Part shown: piece by piece, positions 50,986 through 59,020 of the stretch | How the letters are laid out: the number at the start of each line of letters is the position of its first letter | Numbering within the stretch: the first letter of the stretch is position 1 | Assembly: GCF_014982855.1 (NCBI RefSeq) | Contig: NZ_JADCKF010000010.1 | Coordinates: 62,001-126,000, forward strand | Length of the DNA: 64,000 nucleotides | Reading direction: 5' to 3' | Source of the DNA: Pseudoflavonifractor gallinarum | Lineage (GTDB): Bacteria > Bacillota > Clostridia > Oscillospirales > Oscillospiraceae | Translations under genes and position numbers: made by a program | Notes under the pieces: generated by a model | What the model was told of the DNA's origin: nothing | Database searches by the model: none | The model's input: only the letters and a program-made list of their open reading frames with translations

Positions 50986-51014
50986 ATGAGGCATGGTCAC
51001 CATGCCTCATTCCC
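50986..51014 (-). other. Palindrome between uppP and ftsK
   Basis: Perfect 12-bp stem AATGAGGCATGG / CCATGCCTCATT with a 3-nt loop, just before the ftsK ribosome binding site. There is no T-run, so it is a leader hairpin or a weak terminator of uppP. Confidence 0.55.
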
Positions 51015-51041
51015 TAGAGTTTCAATGGTTGTAAAGTTTCA

Positions 51042-51890
51042 TTACTTGCCGAAGAAGGGCACAATGATCCCGGCGATGAGAGAGCCCAGGCCCACGACCC
51101 AGCAGTAATAGGCGAACATGCCGAAGCGTCCCTTGTCCGAGAGGAGGTTCACCAGCCGGATGGCGAAATAGCCCACCACCGCCGCCACGATGACGCCGGC
51201 GATGTATCCGGGGATGAGGGCGGGGTCCACTCCCTCAGCGGCCGCCTCCCCGATCTTGAGCAGGTTGGCCCCCAGTACGGCGGGCAGGCTCATCAGGAAG
51301 GAGAAGCGCACCGCGAACTTCCGGTCAAAGCCCCGGAAGAGCCCGGTGGAGATGGTGATACCGGAGCGGGAGATCCCGGGTATGGTGCCCACGGCCTGGG
51401 CCGCGCCCACCAGAAGGGCATCCACCAGCGTGGCACTCTTGGCGTTCTTGTGTCCCTTGGCCCGCCGATCCGAGAAGAAGAGCAGGAATCCGGTCAGGAG
51501 CATGGCGATGGAGACCGAGATATTGTGGGAGAAGGTCCGCTCCAGCCACTTGTGGATGGGCAGGAGGACAACGAGCGGCAGGGTGGCCGTCACCAGCAGG
51601 ATGATCATGCGCCCGGCCGGTGTGGGACGTCCCATCCCCTTGGGGTCCCGCTTGACCAGGGCGGTCACCCACGCGCCGAAGGCCCGCAGCATCTCCCACA
51701 CGTCCTTGTGGTAGTAGATACAAACCGAGATCAGTGTTCCCAGATGAAGGAGCACCGAAAAGAGCATGGATTCGGTCTCTTTCATCCCGAAAAAGGTCTC
51801 AAACAGCACCAGGTGGCCAGAGCTGGAAATGGGAAGAAATTCCGCAATGCCCTGGATCACGCCCATCAGTATGGATTGTATCAGATTCAA
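51042..51890 (-). CDS. uppP: Undecaprenyl-diphosphatase
   Basis: About 282 aa, eight membrane helices. It regenerates undecaprenyl phosphate for cell wall synthesis. The family motifs GIAEFLPISSSGHLVL near residue 18 and GTIPGISRSGITISTGL near residue 165 carry the catalytic Glu, Ser and Arg residues. A TTG start at 51890 is preferred since GGAGGG lies 7 nt upstream; an ATG five codons earlier is 1 nt from its own AAGGAG. Confidence 0.95.
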   Translation of the reverse strand: MNLIQSILMGVIQGIAEFLPISSSGHLVLFETFFGMKETESMLFSVLLHLGTLISVCIYYHKDVWEMLRAFGAWVTALVKRDPKGMGRPTPAGRMIILLVTATLPLVVLLPIHKWLERTFSHNISVSIAMLLTGFLLFFSDRRAKGHKNAKSATLVDALLVGAAQAVGTIPGISRSGITISTGLFRGFDRKFAVRFSFLMSLPAVLGANLLKIGEAAAEGVDPALIPGYIAGVIVAAVVGYFAIRLVNLLSDKGRFGMFAYYCWVVGLGSLIAGIIVPFFGK

Positions 51891-52028
51891 CCCGGATCCC
51901 TCCATTCTCCTTCACCGCCCCTTCTCGATCCTCTCTGCGGGACGGCGTGCAGACGGTATGCATGACATACAGGAATATGATACCATACTTTCCCGCAGAT
52001 TTCCACGTTTTTTCTTGCCGTTATGTCA

Positions 52029-52059
52029 ACAAAAAAGGAATGGAGCAAACTCCATTCCT
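52029..52059 (-). terminator. tepA terminator
   Basis: Minus strand stem AGGAATGGAG-TTTG-CTCCATTCCT followed by TTTTTTG. Confidence 0.9.
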
Positions 52060-52066
52060 CTCTGTT

Positions 52067-52762
52067 TTATCCTCTTGTCCGCTCGCTCTCTCTGCGGTCC
52101 ATCATCTGGTGCAGGCACTCCAGCGCGTCGGAGAGGCCGCCCACATGGTCGATGAGTCCAATGGCCACCGCCTCTTCCCCGTGGACCACGCTGCCCACGT
52201 CGGCGGCCAGCTCCCCGGTCTGGAGCATCAGCTCGGTAAAGGTATCCCGCTGGATCCTGCTGTGGCGGGTGACAAAGTCCAGAATCCGCTCCTGGATGCG
52301 GCTGAAATAGTGGAAGGTCTGGGACACGCCGATGACCGTTCCCGACATGCGCACCGGATGGATGGTCATGGCGGCCGAGGGCGCGATGAAGGAGGTCTGC
52401 GCAGACACCGCCAGCGGCACGCCAATGGAGTGCCCGCCTCCCAGCACCAGGGATACCGTGGGCTTCTTCATCCCGGAGATGAGCTCCGCGATGGCCAGCC
52501 CCGCCTCGATGTCCCCGCCCACGGTGTTGAGGAGGACCAGAAGGCCGTCGATGTCGTCGCTCTCCTCCACCGCGGCCAGCAGCGGCAGCACATGCTCGTA
52601 TTTGGTGGTCTTGGTGGACGGGTCCAGAACCTGGTGTCCCTCGATCTGGCCCACAATGGTCAGGGTATGGATGGCGCCCCGCCGGGTGCGGATCACGGAG
52701 GAGCCCAGCTCTTCGATCTGGGCCCGCCCCTCTTCCATCTGCTCGGATTTGTTTTGCTCCAT
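52067..52762 (-). CDS. tepA: TepA/ClpP-like protease
   Basis: 231 aa. ClpP/crotonase fold of the translocation-enhancing protein group: GDIEAGLAIAELISGMKKPT then LGGGHSIGVPLAVSAQTSF, where the Ser in GHSIG sits at the nucleophile position, and MTIHPVRMSGTV with the His. In Bacillus the gene lies directly upstream of spoIIIE, as it lies close upstream here with uppP between. Start ATG at 52762 has an AGAGGGGGG site. Substrates unknown. Confidence 0.87.
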   Translation of the reverse strand: MEQNKSEQMEEGRAQIEELGSSVIRTRRGAIHTLTIVGQIEGHQVLDPSTKTTKYEHVLPLLAAVEESDDIDGLLVLLNTVGGDIEAGLAIAELISGMKKPTVSLVLGGGHSIGVPLAVSAQTSFIAPSAAMTIHPVRMSGTVIGVSQTFHYFSRIQERILDFVTRHSRIQRDTFTELMLQTGELAADVGSVVHGEEAVAIGLIDHVGGLSDALECLHQMMDRRESERTRG

Positions 52763-52817
52763 GTCGGTTCCCCCCTCTTGGTTTGAGGATAGGTTGCCCG
52801 ATTTTTTGCCCGCTATC

Positions 52818-52853
52818 CAAAAAGGAGCCCCGGACAAACGTCCGGGGCTCCTC
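52818..52853 (-). terminator. Terminator of the second M18 gene
   Basis: Stem GGAGCCCCGGAC-AAAC-GTCCGGGGCTCC; on the minus strand it is followed by TTTTT. Confidence 0.9.
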
Positions 52854-52871
52854 GGTGTTCTATGGGCTCTT

Positions 52872-54281
52872 TTACTTGGCCTCGTAGACCGCCTTCATGC
52901 CCTTGTAGGTCATGTAGCAGTCCAGCTTGGAGACCGTCTCAAAAGGAGAGTGCATGGAGAGCACGGGCACACCGGCATCGATGGTGTCGATATCGCGGTT
53001 GGCCATGAAGCAGGCCACGGTGCCGCCGCCGCCCGCGTCCACCTTGCCCAGCTCGGCCATCTGCCAGAGCACGCCGGCCTCGTCCAGGGTGCGGCGGACA
53101 TAGGCCACCACCTCGGCGGCCGCGTCGGAGGAGCCGGACTTGCCCCGGGCTCCGGTGTACTTGGACAGGCCCATACCGTAGTTGACACGAGCGCTGTTGC
53201 GCTTCTCATAGACCTCGGGGAAATTGGGATCGTAAGCCGCGGTCACGTCGGCGGAGAGGCAGAAGGACTTCTCGTAGCAGGCCTTCAGGGGCACCTTCTG
53301 GGTGTCGCACAGGTCGGACATGAAGGTGTCAAAGGTGGCGGACTGCATGCCGGACACGCCCTCGGAGCCGATCTCCTCCTTGTCGGCCAGGATGCACACG
53401 GCGGTGCGCTCGGGCACGCCCAGCTCCAGGATGGCGGCAAACTCCGCATAGGCGCACACCCGGTCATCGTGGCCATAGGCGCCGATGAGGGAGCGGTCAA
53501 AGCCGATGTCGCTGGCACGGAAGGCGGGGACGGCCTCCAGCTCGGCGGAGATGAAGTCCTCCTCCACGATGCCGTACTTCTGGTTCAGGATATCCAGGAT
53601 GGCCAGCTTGACCCGGTCGGCGCCCTCGTCGTCCTTAAAGGGACGGCTGCCCACCAGGATGTTCAGGCTCTCGGCGGGGATGGCCTCGCCCAGGGGCTTC
53701 TTGGACTGCTCCGCGCCCAGGTGGGGCAGCAGATCGTCCACGGTGAAGAGGGGATCGCCGGCGCCGGTGCCGATGGCCACCTTGAGAACGGTGCCGTTCT
53801 TCAGGGCGATCACGCCGTGGAGCTCCAGGGGGATGGTCACCCACTGGTACTTGCGGATGCCGCCGTAGTAGTGGGTCTTGAAGAAGGCCATCTCGCCGTC
53901 CTCATAGAGAGGATTGGGCTTCAGGTCCAGGCGGGGAGAGTCGATATGGGCCGCGCCGATGTTTACGCCATCGGCCAGGGAGCGATTGCCGATCACCGCC
54001 AGCATCAGGGCCTTGCCCCGGTTGGAGCGGTAGACCTTGTCGCCCGCCTTGAGCTCCATGCCCCGGACAAAGGGCTTGAAGCCCCGGGCCTCGGCCTGAC
54101 GGATGGCCTCGTCCACACACTCCCGCTCGGTCTTGCCGGCGTCCAGGAACTTCTTATACTCCTCGCAGTAAGCACGCATGGCCGCCTCTTCATCGGCGGA
54201 AATACGATCGTAACCATTCTTGGGGGCGTAGCAGAGCGCTTCGCGGCGCAGCTCACCCACACTCTTTTTCTTGTCTTCCAT
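52872..54281 (-). CDS. M18 family aminopeptidase
   Basis: 469 aa, slightly longer than the M18 gene at the left end of the window. Metal-binding and catalytic motifs: AAHIDSPRLDLKP near residue 110, ILADKEEIGSEGVSGMQ near residue 300, and PVLSMHSPFETVSKLD at the end. This is the subgroup found as large tetrahedral complexes in some bacteria. The ATG at 54281 has AAGGAGG 9 nt upstream. Monocistronic with its own terminator. Confidence 0.94.
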   Translation of the reverse strand: MEDKKKSVGELRREALCYAPKNGYDRISADEEAAMRAYCEEYKKFLDAGKTERECVDEAIRQAEARGFKPFVRGMELKAGDKVYRSNRGKALMLAVIGNRSLADGVNIGAAHIDSPRLDLKPNPLYEDGEMAFFKTHYYGGIRKYQWVTIPLELHGVIALKNGTVLKVAIGTGAGDPLFTVDDLLPHLGAEQSKKPLGEAIPAESLNILVGSRPFKDDEGADRVKLAILDILNQKYGIVEEDFISAELEAVPAFRASDIGFDRSLIGAYGHDDRVCAYAEFAAILELGVPERTAVCILADKEEIGSEGVSGMQSATFDTFMSDLCDTQKVPLKACYEKSFCLSADVTAAYDPNFPEVYEKRNSARVNYGMGLSKYTGARGKSGSSDAAAEVVAYVRRTLDEAGVLWQMAELGKVDAGGGGTVACFMANRDIDTIDAGVPVLSMHSPFETVSKLDCYMTYKGMKAVYEAK

Positions 54282-54384
54282 AGGAAAGATCCTCCTTATA
54301 TCACAATGGCAGACGCGCCGGAGCAAAGAGGCGCGCCTCAATGCGTCCTTGTCTATCCTACCACAAGTGAATCTTTTTTTCCAG

Positions 54385-55008
54385 TCATGAACTGGGAATT
54401 TCTTTTTCCCCTCCCAGCAGGGACCGGAACAGGGCCAGGGCCCGGCGCTGGAAGGTCTCGGGCGTATCCTCCGGGCCGTTTTCCAAGATATGAGAGCAGT
54501 GCGCCCGGTAAAAATCGTCGCCCGGCTGGGACTCCACCCGCTTCCGGGCGTACGCCTCGCCGATCCCCTCCCGGGCCATGATACGGCGGATGCGCAGCTC
54601 GGACGGGGCCAGAATGCCCACCACCGCGTCGCAGGAGGCGCCGATCCCGCTCTCGATGAGCCGGATGGCGTCCACCGCCACCGCTTCCCGGCCCTCTCGC
54701 CGGGCCGCCTCGGTCCGCCGTTCCAGCTCTTCCAGAATGAAGCGGTGGGTGATGGCGTTCAGGTCCTCCAGGGCCTGATGATCGCTAAAGACGATCTCCC
54801 CCAGCCGCTTGCGGGCGATCTGTCCCCCCTCGTCCAGGATTCCCGTGCCGAACCGTCCGGTCAGGGCCTCTTTCAATCCCTGGTCGGAGGAGAGCAGATC
54901 GTGGTACATGGCGTCCGCGTCGATGACCGCCGCCCCCAGGGAGGTGAGGGCGTGCAGCGCCGTGGTCTTGCCCGCCCCGGTGGGGCCGGTGATGCCGATG
55001 CGCTTCAT
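54385..55008 (-). CDS. coaE: Dephospho-CoA kinase
   Basis: 207 aa. Last step of coenzyme A synthesis, phosphorylating the 3' hydroxyl of dephospho-CoA. The P-loop is GPTGAGKTTALHALT (a small variant of the usual GGIGSGKS), with VIDADAMYHDLL, FGTGILDEGGQIARKRLG and RIRRIMAREGI as further signatures. The ATG overlaps the upstream membrane protein gene by 4 nt and has GGAGG 8 nt upstream; the longer frame belongs to shadow sequence. Confidence 0.93.
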   Translation of the reverse strand: MKRIGITGPTGAGKTTALHALTSLGAAVIDADAMYHDLLSSDQGLKEALTGRFGTGILDEGGQIARKRLGEIVFSDHQALEDLNAITHRFILEELERRTEAARREGREAVAVDAIRLIESGIGASCDAVVGILAPSELRIRRIMAREGIGEAYARKRVESQPGDDFYRAHCSHILENGPEDTPETFQRRALALFRSLLGGEKEIPSS

Positions 55009-55745
55009 ATGGATACCTCCTCCCGCGCCCCCGCCCGCAGCGCAAGGCGCAGGCGGATGGCCAGGATCAGATTGACCGCCGGCACCAGGCCCAGCAGGAT
55101 ATGGAGGGCCAGCGCGCCGGGGCGCTTTTTTTGCAAAATACACCCCCGGACCAGGCCGTGGAGGAGGAAGATCTCCTGCACGGTCCACAGCACGCCGATG
55201 AGAAAGGCGGCCAGAAGGATCAGGGGATCCAGAACGATGGCCACCAGGGCCACGTGAAAGACCAGGTGCAGCATGGGCCAGAGGGCCGCCAGCACCAGAG
55301 GGTAAAAGGGCAGCATCCACACCGGCCCCTGAAAGGCCCCGTGGAGGGAGACCGCCGCGTACCCATAGCCGCCGAGGAGCAGCACCTGGAGCGGGATGCC
55401 CAGCGCCAGGCCGTCATCCAGAATCCGCGCAGCGCGCTGAACCCGCGTGGCCTCCGGGACCCGGGCCAGGGGGAAGAAATTGGCCTTCCCCACCACGTAG
55501 AGCCCCAGAAGGGTCCCCGGCAGGGCGGACAGGGCCGCCTGCCCCCACGCCAGCAGGGATGAAATTCCCGCCCCCTCCACCGTCTGCACCAGGGCCAGCA
55601 ACGTGAGAGCCGCCGTCCAGAGCGTGGAACAGAAATAGCCTGCCCCGGTGAGGAGCACCCACACCGGATGCCCCAGTTCGATCTTTTTCATCCGGTCCAG
55701 CACAAACAGCAGCACCACGGCCGCATAGACCAGCAAAATCGCCAT
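55005..55745 (-). CDS. Membrane protein of unknown function in the Sua5-coaE operon
   Basis: 246 aa with about six hydrophobic segments (for example LLVYAAVVLLFVLDR at the start, LLTGAGYFCSTLWTAALTLLALV, core GYFCSTLWTAALTLLAL, and LALHILLGLVPAVNLILAI near the end). I do not recognise a family. It lies between Sua5 and coaE, overlaps coaE by 4 nt and follows Sua5 by 20 nt, so it is clearly cotranscribed. No charged or catalytic motif stands out. Confidence 0.75.
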   Translation of the reverse strand: MAILLVYAAVVLLFVLDRMKKIELGHPVWVLLTGAGYFCSTLWTAALTLLALVQTVEGAGISSLLAWGQAALSALPGTLLGLYVVGKANFFPLARVPEATRVQRAARILDDGLALGIPLQVLLLGGYGYAAVSLHGAFQGPVWMLPFYPLVLAALWPMLHLVFHVALVAIVLDPLILLAAFLIGVLWTVQEIFLLHGLVRGCILQKKRPGALALHILLGLVPAVNLILAIRLRLALRAGAREEVSI

Positions 55746-55765
55746 GCCGCTTCCTCCCCGTCTGC

Positions 55766-56779
55766 TCAGACCTCCACGATGTGGAAGCCGGCCGCCTTGT
55801 TCAGCCGGTTGGACACCGCCAGACCGATGCCCGAGGGCTCCGGTCCCTGGGCCCAGATCTGCTCCACCTCCGTGCCGTCAAAGGCCCGCAGAGCGTCGAA
55901 GACCCGCCGGGCCTGCTCGGCCTGGTCGGCCTTGGGGCCGATGGACTCCACCGGGTGTCCCTCGAAGAGATGGGTGAACTCCGCAAAGCAGATGACCCCG
56001 TCCTGGTCGCCGATGTGGCGGCGGATGTAGCGGGCGCTCTCGGCCGCCTCCCCCTGGACCACGGTCACCGGGGCCTTGGGGGCATAGTGCCGGTACTTCA
56101 TGCCAGGGGCCCGGGGCTTCTCCCCCGCGCTCAGGAGCCGGGTGACGGCCTCGTCCACCGCCACCTCGCCCAGCACCTCCCGCAGTTCCTCCAGCGTCAC
56201 ACCGCCGGGCCGCAGGAGACGAGGCGGCTGTACCGTCAGGTCCACGATGGTGGACTCCACCCCCACGGAGCAGGGGCCCCCGTCCACGATGCCGTCGATC
56301 TTCCCGTCCATGTCCTCCAGCATGTCCGCCATGTTGGTGGGGCTGGGCCGGCCGGAGGTGTTCCCCGAGGGGGCCGCCACCGGCAGGTCCGCGGCGGTGA
56401 GGATGGCCCGGCACACCGGATGGGAGGGACAGCGCATCCCCACCGTGTCCAGTCCCGCCGTCACCACGTCGGGCACCATGGGCTTGCGCCGCAGGATCAT
56501 GGTCAGCGGGCCCGGCCAGAAGCGCCCGGCCAGCGCATAGGCGGTAGCCGGGATGTCGGTGCAGTACCGCTCCAGCCAGTCCGCCGTGGGGATGTGCAGG
56601 ATCAAGGGGTTATCCTGGGGCCGTCCCTTGGCCGCAAAGATGCGGGATACCGCGTCGGCATCCAGGCCGTTGGCGCCCAGACCGTACACGGTCTCCGTGG
56701 GGATGCCCAGAAGCCCTCCCTCGGCCAGAATGCGGGCCGCCTCTTGGGTCTGCTGAGATGTAAAGCGTTTTGTCTTCAC
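55766..56779 (-). CDS. ywlC: L-threonylcarbamoyladenylate synthase (Sua5/YwlC)
   Basis: 337 aa from a GTG start with CAGGTG upstream. It makes the intermediate for the t6A37 modification of tRNAs reading ANN codons. The YrdC fold shows GIPTETVYGLGAN, FAAKGRPQDNPLILHI and PSGNTSGRPSPTN; the C-terminal Sua5 domain (about 230-337) is present, so this is the long form. The upstream in-frame ATG at 56860 lies in the previous gene and is rejected. Confidence 0.94.
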   Translation of the reverse strand: MKTKRFTSQQTQEAARILAEGGLLGIPTETVYGLGANGLDADAVSRIFAAKGRPQDNPLILHIPTADWLERYCTDIPATAYALAGRFWPGPLTMILRRKPMVPDVVTAGLDTVGMRCPSHPVCRAILTAADLPVAAPSGNTSGRPSPTNMADMLEDMDGKIDGIVDGGPCSVGVESTIVDLTVQPPRLLRPGGVTLEELREVLGEVAVDEAVTRLLSAGEKPRAPGMKYRHYAPKAPVTVVQGEAAESARYIRRHIGDQDGVICFAEFTHLFEGHPVESIGPKADQAEQARRVFDALRAFDGTEVEQIWAQGPEPSGIGLAVSNRLNKAAGFHIVEV

Positions 56780-56804
56780 AGTTTGTACACCTGATTTCTG
56801 CTCG

Positions 56805-57074
56805 TTACTCGTAGATTCCAACCGGCATGCCGGAGAGCTCAATGGCGGTATCCCGGGCAAAGCCGCTGCGCTGGAGGTAGTGCTTGACGGCCAGGATGCC
56901 GTACTTGGGGTTGGCCCGCTCGTCCTCCAGCTCCAGCTCCAGCCAAAACCCGGAATCGCTTGTGCCAGAGCCGGTGAGCCAGCCTTCCTCGTCCAGGACC
57001 TGGGCCAGCTCCAGCTTGAACCGGTCCTCCTCCATGCCCTGGGGGAGGGCGGTATAGTGGATGCGAAGTTCCAT
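56805..57074 (-). CDS. Small protein of unknown function between prfA and Sua5
   Basis: 89 aa. AGAGGA lies 5 nt before the chosen ATG. It looks globular and acidic: beta-type start MELRIHYTAL, a helix with EEDRFKLELAQVLDEEG, then WLELELEDERANPKYGILAV and a last helix. No family is recognised. It sits between prfA and Sua5 on the same strand. Real gene judged by its ribosome binding site, codon use and spacing. Confidence 0.7.
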   Translation of the reverse strand: MELRIHYTALPQGMEEDRFKLELAQVLDEEGWLTGSGTSDSGFWLELELEDERANPKYGILAVKHYLQRSGFARDTAIELSGMPVGIYE

Positions 57075-57151
57075 ACTGTTCCTCTTTTCTGTGCTCGTAT
57101 GGGGGCGGACGGCCCGCGGCTCCTCCGCCCCCACTGTAAACCAATTAAACT

Positions 57152-58216
57152 TTACGCCTCTTCCCCGCTCTTCAGACGCTCGGCCTGGTCGGCAGTCACC
57201 AGCGCGTCGATGAGCTCGTCCAGATCGCCGTCCATCACGGCGTCGATCTTATAGAGGGTCAGGCCGATGCGGTGGTCGGTCACCCGCCCCTGGGGGAAGT
57301 TGTAGGTGCGGATGCGCTCGTTGCGCATGCCGGAGCCCACCTGGCTGCGGCGCTGGCTCTCGAACTCGCTGCTCAGGCGCTCCTGCTCGGCCTCGTAGAG
57401 CTTGGAGGCCAGAATGCGCATGGCCTTGTCCCGGTTCTGGAACTGGCTGCGCTCCTGCTGGCACTCCACCACCGTGCCGGTGGGCTTGTGGATGAGGCGC
57501 ACGGCGGAGGAGGTCTTGTTCACGTGCTGGCCGCCCGCGCCCGAGGAGCGGAAGACCTGCATCTCGATGTCGGCGGGATTGATCTGCACGTCCACCTCCT
57601 CCATCTCAGGGAGGACGGCCACGGTGGCGGTGGAGGTGTGGATGCGTCCGCCGCTCTCGGTCTCGGGGACCCGCTGCACCCGGTGGACGCCGCTCTCAAA
57701 CTTCAGCCGGGAGTAGACCCCCTCCCCCTCGATGACCATGGAGAGCTCCTTGACGCCCCCCAGCTCGGTCTCGCTCAGGTTCACCAGGTCCACCTTCCAG
57801 CCCCGGGCCTCGGCGTACATGGAGTACATCCGGTGGAGGGAGTGGGCAAAGAGGGCCGCCTCCTCCCCGCCCACGCCGGCCCGGATCTCCACGATGACGT
57901 TCTTGCCATCGTTGGGGTCCTTGGGGAGCAGGAGGATCTTGAGCTCCTGCTCCAGGGCCTCGATGTCCTTCTTGGCCTGGGCAAATTCCTCTTTGGCCAT
58001 CTCGGCCATCTCCGGGTCGCCCATCAGCTCCTCGGCGTCGGCCAGGTCGCTCTTGCGGCGGTTCAGGTTCCGGTAGGCCGTGACCACCGGCTCCAGCTCC
58101 CGCTGTTCCCGGTTGAGCTTGGTCACCAGCGCAGGGTCGTTGTAAGTCTCCGGGGCGTTGAGCTGGGCCTCCAGCACCTGATAGCGCAGGTCCAGCGCCT
58201 CCAATTTATCGTTCAT
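57152..58216 (-). CDS. prfA: Peptide chain release factor 1
   Basis: 354 aa, standard RF1. It reads UAA and UAG and triggers peptide release. The catalytic GGQ motif is in SSGAGGQHVNKTSSAVR near residue 232, and the codon-recognition loop region has RVPETESGGRIHTS near residue 190, the RF1-type form. The ATG at 58216 follows GGAG by 5 nt. It lies between the DUF218 gene and the small 89-aa gene in a compact minus-strand run. Confidence 0.96.
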   Translation of the reverse strand: MNDKLEALDLRYQVLEAQLNAPETYNDPALVTKLNREQRELEPVVTAYRNLNRRKSDLADAEELMGDPEMAEMAKEEFAQAKKDIEALEQELKILLLPKDPNDGKNVIVEIRAGVGGEEAALFAHSLHRMYSMYAEARGWKVDLVNLSETELGGVKELSMVIEGEGVYSRLKFESGVHRVQRVPETESGGRIHTSTATVAVLPEMEEVDVQINPADIEMQVFRSSGAGGQHVNKTSSAVRLIHKPTGTVVECQQERSQFQNRDKAMRILASKLYEAEQERLSSEFESQRRSQVGSGMRNERIRTYNFPQGRVTDHRIGLTLYKIDAVMDGDLDELIDALVTADQAERLKSGEEA

Positions 58217-58243
58217 AGGCACTCCTTTTTCGTTGGTTTCCGG

Positions 58244-59020
58244 TCAGCGGTCCAGCAGCCAGGATTTGAGCAGGGCGGGGGCCTCCCGCACGTAGCTGTT
58301 CACCCGGGCGGGCAGATCGCTGCTGGGGGCCGCCAGGGTGGAGACATGGGCAAACCCGTTCCGGTCGGCCAGCATCCTGGCCCGGGTCAGATGAAAGCCG
58401 TTGGACACCACCAGGATGTGGGTCTCCTCCGGCTCCATGCCCCGCTCCTCCAGGAGCCGGGCGGTCTCCCGGAAGTTCTGGACGGTATTGCGGGAGTTCT
58501 CCTCCATCCAGATCTGCTCCCCCGGGACCCCCTGTTCGGTGAGATAGTCATACATGCACTGGGCCTCGGACATGGGCTCGTCGCTCCCCTGTCCGCCCGA
58601 GACCACCAGGGGCAGCTCCGGGTGCTCCCGCCAGTAGTCCAGGGCCGTGTCCAGCCGGTCCTTCAGGAGGACGGAGGGCCCCCAGGGCTTTACCTGGGCG
58701 CCCAGAATGACCATCACCTGGGGCTCCTCCTGGATCTCCGTCCGGTCCCCGGCCAGCACCAGGCCCTCCAGCACCGCAAAGCACATGGCCCCCGCGATGG
58801 CCAGCACAATGGCGCTCCCCCGCAGGGCCCGCTTCCAGGCCGGGGAGCCATAGGACCCCAGCCCCCACAGGAGCGCCAGGACCGCGAAAGCCAGAAGGAC
58901 CAGTCCCACAAACCGATAGGCCCCCGAGGCGAAGTGGTGCGTGAGGCCCGCTGCCAGGAAAAGGAAGAGCGCCGGGACCACGGGGCCGATCCCCCGGCGG
59001 GGGAACCGCTCCCGGCTCAC
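58244..59020 (-). CDS. YdcF/DUF218 family membrane protein
   Basis: 258 aa from a GTG start that overlaps the ABC-F stop by 4 nt and has GGAGG 7 nt upstream. Three N-terminal membrane helices (residues about 10-90) precede a DUF218 domain: VMVILGAQVKPWGPS, LVVSGGQGSDEPMSEA, WMEENSRNTVQNFRETA and VVSNGFHLTRARMLA. Members (SanA/YdcF/ElyC) are linked to envelope integrity. Exact role unknown. Confidence 0.88.
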   Translation of the reverse strand: MSRERFPRRGIGPVVPALFLFLAAGLTHHFASGAYRFVGLVLLAFAVLALLWGLGSYGSPAWKRALRGSAIVLAIAGAMCFAVLEGLVLAGDRTEIQEEPQVMVILGAQVKPWGPSVLLKDRLDTALDYWREHPELPLVVSGGQGSDEPMSEAQCMYDYLTEQGVPGEQIWMEENSRNTVQNFRETARLLEERGMEPEETHILVVSNGFHLTRARMLADRNGFAHVSTLAAPSSDLPARVNSYVREAPALLKSWLLDR

